Assembly (NCBI GenBank): GCA_019415505.1
Contig: DXZC01000055.1
Span: 8,327-14,168, forward strand
Length of the DNA: 5,842 nt
Direction: 5' to 3'
From: Peptococcaceae bacterium
GTDB taxonomy: Bacteria; Bacillota; Dehalobacteriia; UBA7702
The notes under the pieces are model-generated. The model did no database searches, was not told the origin of the DNA, and was given only the letters and a program-made list of their open reading frames with translations. The position numbers were made by a program, and so were the translations under genes. Positions 1-5,491 of this stretch are shown here, one piece after another. Within the stretch, counting starts at the first letter, position 1, and each line of letters opens with the position of its first letter.

Positions 1-1670
1 ATATTGGTGGAAACCAATAATTTGAAGCTGCCCTCCCGAATTGAAAACAATAAACGGTTGATGAGGTTCATTTTCACCCCGGCATTGCCCTCATATTCAC
101 TATAAACATTGCTGTCGCCGCTGGGGTAATCAAATTCTTTTTCATCACTGTTAACCACAATATAGTTATTAGTGCTCTCACCAAAATAAATTTCCGGTCT
201 AGTTACCTGTATTTCCTCCACATCGGACACGGGAGGAATACTGTCTATCAGCATATCCGGCTGGCCGCTATCAGTGACTTTATCCACCCGGGAGAGGGTA
301 ATGCCATAGCCGTGGGTATATTTTAAGTGGTTAGTCAACCATTGGTCACTGGTGGCTGTTTCGTCGATTTCACGGGCTGAGAGGAAAGTTTGGGTATAAT
401 CGCCGTTAACAGTATAGCGGTCCACATCAACGTCGTTAAACTGATAGTAGGAGCGAATACTCTGGGCTTGGTTATAAAACTTTAAGGCCGGCTCGTAATC
501 GTTGATGCGAATATTGGAAATGGTTTCTTCGTTATTATTGATGTCCTCCGCCGTTAAGTCGTTAGTGGCGGAAAACTGCTTGATATCTATATCCTGCAAA
601 TCATAGGCGTAACGCGTAAATTTTATGTTATTTTCTAAGTAAGGGGATTCCTTGCTGATTTCGTCGGGAGAGACTACCAGGTTTTGCACCAATAACGAGC
701 CGCCCCAACCAATCACCTGTACGCCAATCATCAAGGCGGGGATGAGAAGGAAGGTTTTTAGCTTGCGCTTATTTACGGCAATCACAAAGAGAGCGGCGCT
801 GAGGAGGGATAAGGCAATTAAAATCCGATAAACCCAGAGCTTCACGGTAATATCGGTAAAGCCAGCACCATACACCACGCCGGAGCTGGAGTTATACAAG
901 AGTGTAAACTGCTGAATAAAGAAATTCGAGGCCAGCATAAGGAAGAAGAGCACGCCAATTACCTTTAGTTGCTTACCGGCAATAGATAGGAGCCTGTTTA
1001 AGGTGTCCTTATTAAAGTTACTGCGGCGCTGAGAACCACCCATGTCGAAAAACTGGCCAAAAATACTTTCCATGGGATTTTCCCGTTTGGGCTCTTCATA
1101 GGCAACCTGAGGTCCGTCCAGGAAATCCGGCTTACGGAGACTGAGAAGCACAAAATAGTAGAGGAAATTAGCCGCCACAAAGCCTAAAAGAATGAAGATT
1201 AAAAGCCTATTAACTGTAGCCAGGAAGTCTAAACGGAAGATATAAAAGCTCACATCATAGCCGAATATGGGATCAGCAATATTAAAGTCCGTGCTGTTAA
1301 TAAACTGCAAGAGCTGGAACCAGAGATTATTAGCAAAGAGCACAGCGGCAATCAAGCCAAAGGCAGCGCTAATAACTAAAGTTACCAGATTAAGGCGTTT
1401 TTCTGTAAAGGCTTGATCATAACCGCCCACCTCTTTATAATAGCCCTTTTTCATGACTATAAGGTAAGCGTAGCAGATTGCGGTGACAACCAGAAATACC
1501 GGTACGCCAAAGGACAGCTTGGTCAGTAGCTCTTTAAAGAACACACTGACATAGCCCAACTCACTAAACCACAACCAATCTGTGAAAAAGTAAGTAAGAC
1601 CCACAAAAGCTATGGCAATAATAGCGAGAACAGCTAAGAATATGCCTAAAAACTTTTTCTTTTTGTTCAA
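1..1670 (-). CDS. UPF0182 family multi-pass membrane protein (COG1615), N-terminal part, runs off the left edge
   Basis: The frame is open from a TTG at 1670-1668 to the window edge, giving about 556 residues; the family is usually around 900 or more, so the C-terminal third or more is missing. An AGAGAGGA Shine-Dalgarno 9 bases upstream supports the TTG start (product begins MNKKKKFLG). Transmembrane segments are visible near residues 7-29, 52-73, 95-113 and 150-176, with more between about 235 and 330. Family hallmarks are DWLWFSELGYVSVF (31-44), DPIFGYDVSFYIF (133-145), SPYLENNIKFTRYAYDL (about 340-356), FLSAREID, THGYGITLSRV (about 447-458), PEIYFGES and the EFDYPSGD / NLINRLLFS region near the edge. 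After the membrane part comes a large domain, probably extracytoplasmic. The biochemical function of UPF0182 is unknown. The gene has its own promoter and is separated from the upstream RNA locus by a strong terminator, so it is probably transcribed alone or with unseen downstream genes. Confidence 0.93.
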   Translation of the reverse strand, partial: MNKKKKFLGIFLAVLAIIAIAFVGLTYFFTDWLWFSELGYVSVFFKELLTKLSFGVPVFLVVTAICYAYLIVMKKGYYKEVGGYDQAFTEKRLNLVTLVISAAFGLIAAVLFANNLWFQLLQFINSTDFNIADPIFGYDVSFYIFRLDFLATVNRLLIFILLGFVAANFLYYFVLLSLRKPDFLDGPQVAYEEPKRENPMESIFGQFFDMGGSQRRSNFNKDTLNRLLSIAGKQLKVIGVLFFLMLASNFFIQQFTLLYNSSSGVVYGAGFTDITVKLWVYRILIALSLLSAALFVIAVNKRKLKTFLLIPALMIGVQVIGWGGSLLVQNLVVSPDEISKESPYLENNIKFTRYAYDLQDIDIKQFSATNDLTAEDINNNEETISNIRINDYEPALKFYNQAQSIRSYYQFNDVDVDRYTVNGDYTQTFLSAREIDETATSDQWLTNHLKYTHGYGITLSRVDKVTDSGQPDMLIDSIPPVSDVEEIQVTRPEIYFGESTNNYIVVNSDEKEFDYPSGDSNVYSEYEGNAGVKMNLINRLLFSIREGSFKLLVSTN

Positions 1671-1733
1671 TTTAAATTTCCTCTCTTTTTTGTGGTAAAC
1701 TTGTAAGCAAGCAAACGAACAATATTTGTGATA

Positions 1734-1761
1734 ATTATATCATAACCAGGCTTTTTGTCAA
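1734..1761 (-). promoter_or_regulatory. Sigma-A-type promoter of the UPF0182 gene
   Basis: On the minus strand a perfect TTGACA (1761-1756) is followed after 16 bases by a perfect TATAAT (1739-1734). This predicts a transcript start near 1727 and a 5' leader of about 57 bases ending in the AGAGAGGA ribosome binding site of the TTG-started UPF0182 gene. The leader contains a short ACAA-ATA-TTGT inverted repeat just after the -10, too small to call an operator. The 195 bases between this promoter and the terminator at 1957-1988 hold only small hairpins and no convincing ORF. Confidence 0.85.
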
Positions 1762-1956
1762 TAGCGGCGCCGGTAAACCTGATGTAATCCCAAGTTAACA
1801 GCCAAGCTATGCGGCCATAAATATAATTCTCTGGTTTGTCTAAACCTATTCTCTAGCCCTTACCAAACAATCGTTTAAATTACCTTCCCCCTAAGCTGCG
1901 GTTCAAACCTAGCCGCGGAACGATAAATTATAAATATTTACATACTGTGGGGGGAC

Positions 1957-1988
1957 AAAAAAAAATCGCGAGTACTAAGACTCGCGAT
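1957..1988 (-). terminator. Strong intrinsic terminator ending the B12-riboswitch transcript
   Basis: A perfect 9-bp stem (ATCGCGAGT / ACTCGCGAT, 1988-1980 with 1973-1965) and a 6-base loop CTTAGT are followed directly by a run of nine T on the minus strand, the first shared with the stem. This is a textbook rho-independent terminator. It insulates the UPF0182 promoter downstream and defines the 3' end of the RNA that begins near 2430. Two smaller hairpins precede it, GCGG-GUUA-CCGC and a bulged stem around CUAAAGUUUAG, so the transcript's 3' end is highly structured. Confidence 0.92.
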
Positions 1989-2194
1989 ACCTTTACTAAA
2001 CTTTAGCAAGGGCGGTAACCCGCAGTAACTTTATTTGATAAGGAGATGTAATTTAAAAAATGCTTAACGCGGTAATTTAAAATTAAGATGCATATAAAAG
2101 CTATGCGAAACCAAAGATAAAAGAAAGAATAAGGAGAATATGTTATTACATTTCCAGAGGCAAAGCGACAGGAAAAATTCCTGTAGTTGGCAAC
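1957..2194 (-). ncRNA. Candidate B12-controlled non-coding RNA (read-through part of the riboswitch transcript)
   Basis: This stretch lies between the riboswitch-linked terminator and the final terminator. It has no minus-strand ATG ORF longer than about 9 codons and no Shine-Dalgarno-led start. Two longer open stretches need a TTG with no ribosome binding site, overlap each other, and give Phe/Leu-rich sequence with no recognisable domain. Structure is visible instead: an ACAGGAA-UUU-UUCCUGU hairpin (2184-2168), GCAUA/UAUGC near 2105-2089, GCGG/CCGC near 2024-2013, and the terminator. A CCGGA-a-GCAAAGC segment (2214-2202) can also pair with GCUUUGC-c-UCUGG (2166-2154). Two identical UCUCCUUAU motifs (2137-2129 and 2046-2038) sit in AU-rich, probably unpaired stretches. 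Read-through RNA would be about 470 bases long. B12-riboswitch-controlled regulatory RNAs are known at eut loci of Listeria and Enterococcus; the function here is inference. The alternative is a decayed or deleted B12-regulated gene. Confidence 0.5.
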
Positions 2195-2224
2195 AAAAAA
2201 GCTTTGCTTCCGGAGAAACAAAGC
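2195..2224 (-). terminator. Intrinsic terminator of the B12 riboswitch expression platform
   Basis: On the minus strand GCUUUGUUUC (2224-2215), loop UCCG (2214-2211) and GAAGCAAAGC (2210-2201) form a 10-bp stem with one G-U pair. It is capped by a C(UCCG)G tetraloop of the very stable UNCG class and followed by six U (2200-2195). It lies 60 bases downstream of the riboswitch closing stem, the usual place for a transcription-attenuation platform. The 5' arm CUUUGUUUC is fully complementary, counting one G-U, to GAAACAAGG in the 5' part of the riboswitch (2413-2405), giving a plausible antiterminator. A second, weaker hairpin lies between aptamer and terminator: CGACUUC/GAAGUUG (2267-2261 with 2253-2247), followed after GCGA by UUUUUGUUUU. 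It may be an auxiliary terminator. Confidence 0.82.
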
Positions 2225-2283
2225 GATTATTTAAAACAAAAATCGCCAACTTCTTACGCGGAAGTCGCTAGAGAAAACCAAAA

Positions 2284-2416
2284 CCTGAAACGCAGTATCC
2301 TGACTTGCTATCATCACCTACCTTCGCCTTCCCGCTTATGCAGTGGCTGATGAAGGAGGCTCCATGCTTACAGTGGCGCGACCGTCCGGGATTTTAACCC
2401 GATTCCTTGTTTCAAG
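2284..2416 (-). promoter_or_regulatory. Cobalamin (B12) riboswitch aptamer
   Basis: Read on the minus strand, the region carries the ordered conserved blocks of the cobalamin riboswitch family. These are GGUUAAAAUCCCGGACGGUC, then GCGCCACUGUAAGC (about 2382-2365), a second GCCACUG (2347-2341), GGGAAGGCG (2333-2325), GAUGAUAGCAAGUCAGGAU (about 2316-2298) and a B12-box match CAAGUCAGGAUACUGC. The closing P1 stem is explicit: CUUGAAAC (2416-2409) pairs with GUUUCAGG (2291-2284), 8 bp with one G-U. Such aptamers bind a cobalamin (adenosyl or another form) and usually switch off B12 uptake, B12 synthesis or B12-independent isoenzyme genes. The linked terminator points to control by transcription attenuation. 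It is unusual that no such gene follows. The ligand class was not assigned. Confidence 0.93.
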
Positions 2417-2436
2417 TTACTTATTTGATTACACTT

Positions 2437-2464
2437 ATTATACCATAAAATAGAAAAAATGCAA
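2437..2464 (-). promoter_or_regulatory. Promoter of the riboswitch transcript
   Basis: A perfect TATAAT -10 (2442-2437), preceded by TTGCAT (2464-2459) at a 16-base spacing, lies about 20 bases upstream of the riboswitch closing stem, so transcription should start near 2430. The -35 match is only moderate and sits within the 3' arm of the pepD terminator hairpin, so terminator and promoter share DNA. The -10 is convincing; the exact -35 is less certain. Confidence 0.65.
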
Positions 2465-2484
2465 GGGGTTCCTTGCATTTTTTT
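2453..2484 (-). terminator. Intrinsic terminator of pepD
   Basis: Beginning 12 bases after the pepD stop codon, an 8-bp stem ATGCAAGG / CCTTGCAT with a 4-base loop (2478-2471 with 2466-2459) is flanked by A and T runs. The runs extend the pairing and supply the U tract on the minus strand. Its near symmetry means it could also terminate transcription from the other direction, but no plus-strand gene is seen nearby. Confidence 0.85.
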
Positions 2485-2489
2485 CTTTT

Positions 2490-3899
2490 TTATTTAAGCC
2501 GGGCCGCAATACCCCGCAACCAATCTCTCGCCACAGGTAGGGTGTCAAGATATAAAACCTCCTCCACACTATGGCACCATAATACCGTAGGACCTAAGGA
2601 AATCATTTCCAAGTCGGGATTTTTACGGGCAAAATAACTGCACTCTAAACCGGCGTGTACGCTTTCTATTTTTGGTTGGCCGGACTTTAGTTTACCGTAT
2701 TCCTCTATGGCTACCCGTTCTAAACCGCTATTGGCCTTAGGAGTCCAAGCTGGCGACATACCCAGGTCAATCTCGTCAAAACCGTATTCCCGGCCTAAGG
2801 CGGCAATTTGGGCGGCAAAAGCCAGCATTTTAGCGTCAATATCACTGCGGTAGGATACTAAAGCCGTTACCTTTTCTCCCACCGAAATCTGGGCTAAATT
2901 AGCTGACAGGCTAACAGCATCCTCGATTAGAGGCGAATATTCCTTAACCCCCTGGGGGAACTGGCTTAAAAATAGGGCAATGGCCTTACTATCAGCCCAG
3001 GCATAACCTTGAGATTGGGCTTCCTGGCTATTTAAGGTAAAGGATAAAGCCTCTTCCCGGTTAAACTCGCCCCTAGCTTCTGCCTCCGTTGCCTTAAATA
3101 ACTGGGTCACAGCGTCGGCCTGGTTCGCCGCCACGGCTATTGACGCCTGGCACGAATAAGGTATTACATTAACAGCCCTGCCACCCTCCAGGGAAATCAA
3201 ATTAAACTCTATATTATTAGCCACTAATTTTCCTAAGAACTGAGCCATTAGTTTAATGGCATTGGCCCTATTATCCCCTATCTCAGTACCGCTATGCCCT
3301 CCCCTAAGTCCATCTATGGACAGAGAAAGCATCTGGCCGCTCACGGTAATAGGCTCTACCTTTTTACTGTACTCCTTAGTTAAAAAACCGGCGCAGCCGA
3401 TGCAGAGGGAATCAATATCCTCCCAATCTAAATTCAGCAAATAGGAGGCGTCTAAGTATGAAGCAGCCAAAGCCGCGGCGCCGGACATACCCTCCTCCTC
3501 ATCGGCGGTAAAAAGAATACGCAAGGGACCGTGGGGAGAACCAGAGGTGAGAAAATCCAAAATTAGAGCTACGCCAATGCCGTCGTCAGCTCCTAAGCTG
3601 GTGCCCACCGCCCTCAGAGTATTGTCCTCCCGGATAGTGGCAATAGGGTCTGTTTCGGGGTTATAGTCGGGGCCGCCAACACAGACCATATCCATATGGG
3701 CTTGTAAAATCGTTAAAGGGGCGGTTTCATAGCCCTGGCTAGGCGGCACCTGGTAGATGACGTTTAAATTACCGTCAGTCTCTACCTGATAACCCATATC
3801 TCGCCCCCGCTGGGCTAAATATGCAGCCACAGCCTCCTCGTGGCCAGAGGGACGGGGTATTTTATTTAAGGCTGTAAATTCCCGTAAAATATTTTCCAT
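2490..3899 (-). CDS. pepD: Aminoacyl-histidine / cytosol nonspecific dipeptidase PepD (peptidase family M20C)
   Basis: A 469-residue cytoplasmic di-zinc peptidase that hydrolyses dipeptides, Xaa-His (carnosine-type) among them; the family is typically about 480-490 residues. The expected active-site residues are present: H68 and D70 in LQAHMDMVC, D105 in SLGADDGIG, the catalytic E134 and metal ligand E135 in FTADEEEGMSGA, D158 in LLNLDWED, and the final His, H443, in WCHSVEE. The inserted lid/dimerisation domain spans roughly 185-385 and includes the family motif RGGHSGTEIG (199-208) and NVIPYSC (244-250). HAGLECSYF (415-423) precedes the C-terminal catalytic part. The ATG at 3899 is supported by GAAGGAG five bases upstream. 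The gene stands alone between a hairpin-containing gap and its own terminator, and its role is probably peptide salvage. The window shows no link to B12. The last motif reads HSVEE where many relatives have HSP-D/E-E, a mild variation. Confidence 0.95.
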   Translation of the reverse strand: MENILREFTALNKIPRPSGHEEAVAAYLAQRGRDMGYQVETDGNLNVIYQVPPSQGYETAPLTILQAHMDMVCVGGPDYNPETDPIATIREDNTLRAVGTSLGADDGIGVALILDFLTSGSPHGPLRILFTADEEEGMSGAAALAASYLDASYLLNLDWEDIDSLCIGCAGFLTKEYSKKVEPITVSGQMLSLSIDGLRGGHSGTEIGDNRANAIKLMAQFLGKLVANNIEFNLISLEGGRAVNVIPYSCQASIAVAANQADAVTQLFKATEAEARGEFNREEALSFTLNSQEAQSQGYAWADSKAIALFLSQFPQGVKEYSPLIEDAVSLSANLAQISVGEKVTALVSYRSDIDAKMLAFAAQIAALGREYGFDEIDLGMSPAWTPKANSGLERVAIEEYGKLKSGQPKIESVHAGLECSYFARKNPDLEMISLGPTVLWCHSVEEVLYLDTLPVARDWLRGIAARLK

Positions 3900-3992
3900 C
3901 GCTACTCCTTCATCAACTGAGTAAACTATTTATCTACTCCTCAGATTATCAAAAATGGGTTCCTGGGTCGTGGGGCTTGGAGTAAGCCTTAA

Positions 3993-4072
3993 ACAGGTAA
4001 AATTCCACAAACAGCGGACTGATAATGTACTTAAAAGTACAGAATAAATCCATGGTTGGGAATTTTACTTGT
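3993..4072. repeat. 80-base imperfect inverted repeat with an inner palindrome
   Basis: ACAGGTAAAATTCC (3993-4006) and GGAATTTTACTTGT (4059-4072) are inverted copies matching at 13 of 14 positions; the odd pair is G-U in plus-strand RNA and A-C in minus-strand RNA. Inside lies the perfect palindrome GTACTTAAAAGTAC (4027-4040). The element sits in the gap upstream of pepD and could fold in its leader. No flanking target-site duplication is apparent, so a small transposon remnant is possible but unsupported. Another small hairpin, GGCTT/AAGCC, lies just outside at 3974-3988. Confidence 0.6.
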
Positions 4073-4092
4073 CAGTGCCTTGGGAACAAACT

Positions 4093-4119
4093 CAGGGGCA
4101 GTATATCTGCCTGCCCCTG
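4093..4119 (-). terminator. GC-rich hairpin after the DUF4097 gene, probable terminator
   Basis: A perfect 9-bp stem CAGGGGCAG / CTGCCCCTG (4119-4111 with 4101-4093) with a 9-base loop lies about 60 bases downstream of the DUF4097 stop. On the minus strand it is followed by AGUUUGUU rather than a clean U run, so termination may be partial. It is the strongest structure between the DUF4097 gene and pepD. If the possible promoter at 4148-4176 is real, the hairpin would instead lie in the pepD leader. Confidence 0.5.
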
Positions 4120-4147
4120 CTGTTGAATATAGGGTACATATATATTT

Positions 4148-4176
4148 AGTTTATCACCTTTTTAAAAATTTAACAA
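4148..4176 (-). promoter_or_regulatory. Possible weak promoter upstream of pepD
   Basis: TTGTTA (4176-4171) and TAAACT (4153-4148) lie 17 bases apart on the minus strand just after the DUF4097 stop codon. Each hexamer matches consensus only partly and the region is AT-rich, so chance is a real possibility. It is the best promoter-like pair I found in the gap before pepD. It would give a leader of about 240 bases containing both the GC-rich hairpin and the inverted repeat. Confidence 0.25.
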
Positions 4177-4179
4177 TAA

Positions 4180-5382
4180 TTACGCTTGAAAATTAAGGGT
4201 AATATTACCATCTGAGGTATTACAATTTATCTGATTGTCCGTATCGCTGCGAACTATGAGGGCGCCATCAATGGTTTCGTTGTTCACCTCACTAGTACCG
4301 TATTCGGTTTTGAGGCTATAGCCATAATCCTTTTCAGCGCCTGTTATGACCATGGTTATATTACCGTAATCCGTGTCTATTTCCGAGGTACCCAAGAAAT
4401 TGCCCATTAGGTCGATATCACTATCAGCAGCGGTAATCTTTAAAGCCTTGGTTTCACTTTCAGACATTATGACTGGTCCGTAATCGCTTTTAATGCTAGC
4501 GCTTCCCACCACCGCTTTATTGACGTCCACCTGGCCGTCGCTACTGGTTATTTCCAACTTATCACCATTTAAACCGTCAATATTGACATCGCCATAAGAA
4601 CTGTTTACAGCTAAAGTAGTTATATTGTTATTTTGTAAATTTAAGGTATAATAACCGGTAATATTCATACTATCTAATTTAGCGTTCTCTAAGCTAAAAC
4701 CACTGCCGCCGTCCTCTGCTTCCAAGCTCCAAGCGCCGCCCTCAATATCCTGGGCCTCAAAATCATCAATACCGCTGATTTCCGCCTTCTGTGACTTAAC
4801 CGAGGTTAGCTCCAGTTTAGACCAATCCCCCACATAGGTTAGGTTTTCGCAGGTTACGTTAGTTAAATTCGTAGTATCGTAGCCACTATCAATATACAAG
4901 CTTGTAAAAGCGTTATCTGCAATTTTCACACCTCCCCCTTCACTGGTAATTTTTGCCTCCGCTAATTCAGCATCCTGGGGCACGGTTATTACCATGCCAT
5001 TTTTTACAGCCGCGGCGGTGGCGTCAAAGTTTAGGCCAAACCAATTACTATGTTCCTGATAGGTAATTGTTAAAATTCCGTCCTCAACCTTATAACTCGG
5101 CATTGTTTCAGTAATATAATTATTGAACTTCACATTAAAGCTGTCACCCTTGACAACCTCTATATAGCCATAATCACCTTTAATATCCAAACCGCTGAAG
5201 TCCGGCAAATCCTCGCTATTTTCTTTAATGATATCCTTCTCGGAAATAATCCGCATATTGGCCATATCTTTGGTTTTGAACTCATCTACGCCGCCCCGGG
5301 CATAGCCTACTCCCGCTAAAACCCCACCGATTATAAAAAGGCAAAGGCCAACTATTACGGTAACTAAAACCTTCTTATTCAA
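4180..5382 (-). CDS. Membrane-anchored DUF4097 family beta-strand repeat protein
   Basis: A protein of about 400 residues with a short basic N-terminus (MNKK), one hydrophobic segment (about residues 5-26) acting as anchor or uncleaved signal, and then a Ser/Thr/Asn/Gly-rich extracytoplasmic part. That part is built of short beta-strand repeats, as expected for the parallel beta-helix-like DUF4097 fold. A loose Y-G-x-(V/I) motif recurs (GDYGYIEV, SSYGDVNI, SDYGPVIM, TDYGNITM, TEYGTSEV), and the C-terminus NTSDGNITLNF is typical of the family. The function is unknown; such proteins often sit beside PadR regulators and DUF1700/HAAS membrane proteins. I prefer the TTG at 5382 because AGGGGTGA lies five bases upstream and because it overlaps the stop of the preceding small gene. 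A GTG at 5391, adding three residues, lies inside that ribosome binding site and is less likely. It is the last gene of the overlapping cluster. Confidence 0.88.
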   Translation of the reverse strand: MNKKVLVTVIVGLCLFIIGGVLAGVGYARGGVDEFKTKDMANMRIISEKDIIKENSEDLPDFSGLDIKGDYGYIEVVKGDSFNVKFNNYITETMPSYKVEDGILTITYQEHSNWFGLNFDATAAAVKNGMVITVPQDAELAEAKITSEGGGVKIADNAFTSLYIDSGYDTTNLTNVTCENLTYVGDWSKLELTSVKSQKAEISGIDDFEAQDIEGGAWSLEAEDGGSGFSLENAKLDSMNITGYYTLNLQNNNITTLAVNSSYGDVNIDGLNGDKLEITSSDGQVDVNKAVVGSASIKSDYGPVIMSESETKALKITAADSDIDLMGNFLGTSEIDTDYGNITMVITGAEKDYGYSLKTEYGTSEVNNETIDGALIVRSDTDNQINCNTSDGNITLNFQA

Positions 5383-5491
5383 ACTTCTCACCCCTTTTAA
5401 TTATTTTACTTACAGTTATAAGGCTTAATATTGCTAAGGAAACGCCGGCTCCCACACATAAAGGTAGGCTGATTTTTTTATTCGACTTCAT
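5375..5491 (-). CDS. Small single-pass membrane protein, 38 residues, between the HAAS-like and DUF4097 genes
   Basis: An ATG at 5491-5489 opens a 38-codon frame ending at TAA 5377-5375. The product has a basic start (MKSNKK), one hydrophobic stretch of about 20 residues (LPLCVGAGVSLAILSLITV, residues 9-27) and a charged tail SKIIKRGEKFE, a typical small transmembrane protein. The start lies 14 bases inside the end of the upstream membrane-protein gene, and the end overlaps the DUF4097 TTG start by 8 bases (TTTGAATAA). It thus fills the gap exactly and suggests coupled translation. There is no good Shine-Dalgarno before the ATG, so expression probably depends on ribosomes finishing the upstream gene. 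The family is not recognised. The overlaps and the composition are the evidence; a chance ORF remains possible. Confidence 0.6.
   Translation of the reverse strand: MKSNKKISLPLCVGAGVSLAILSLITVSKIIKRGEKFE
5388..5395 (-). promoter_or_regulatory. Ribosome binding site deciding the DUF4097 start
   Basis: AGGGGTGA on the minus strand, close to the anti-16S complement GGAGGTGA, ends five bases before the TTG at 5382. It contains the competing GTG at 5391, which therefore would have no properly spaced site. It lies within the last codons of the small membrane-protein gene, as expected for coupled genes. Confidence 0.7.

Noticed and set aside
998..1180. Plus-strand open frame of about 60 codons.
   Set aside because: It lies antisense within the well-supported UPF0182 gene and has no ribosome binding site or family resemblance.
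1762..1956. Possible gene or regulatory RNA between the strong terminator and the UPF0182 promoter.
   Set aside because: Only short hairpins such as GGTTT/AAACC and no ORF with a ribosome binding site; nothing supportable.
1957..2030. ANTAR-type twin hairpins, as in B12-controlled eut RNAs.
   Set aside because: The terminator loop is CTTAGT, which lacks the A at position 1 and G at position 4 of the hexaloop, and the preceding hairpin closes with a smaller loop.
2003..2249. Two overlapping minus-strand open frames (2003-2221 and 2064-2249) downstream of the riboswitch as possible B12-regulated proteins.
   Set aside because: Both need a TTG start with no Shine-Dalgarno, the starts lie inside terminator-type hairpins, the products are Phe/Leu-rich without any domain, and the two frames overlap. 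They look like by-products of AT-rich structured RNA.
3256..3444. Plus-strand open frame of about 62 codons.
   Set aside because: It is antisense to the conserved lid region of pepD, which carries the RGGHSGTEIG motif; an antisense shadow.
4093..4138. A possible leader peptide, ATG at 4138 (15 codons, start MYPIFN), with AAGGTGA upstream, running into the GC-rich hairpin.
   Set aside because: The stop falls within the hairpin, but the peptide has no run of regulatory codons and no alternative hairpin is evident, so an attenuator is not supported.
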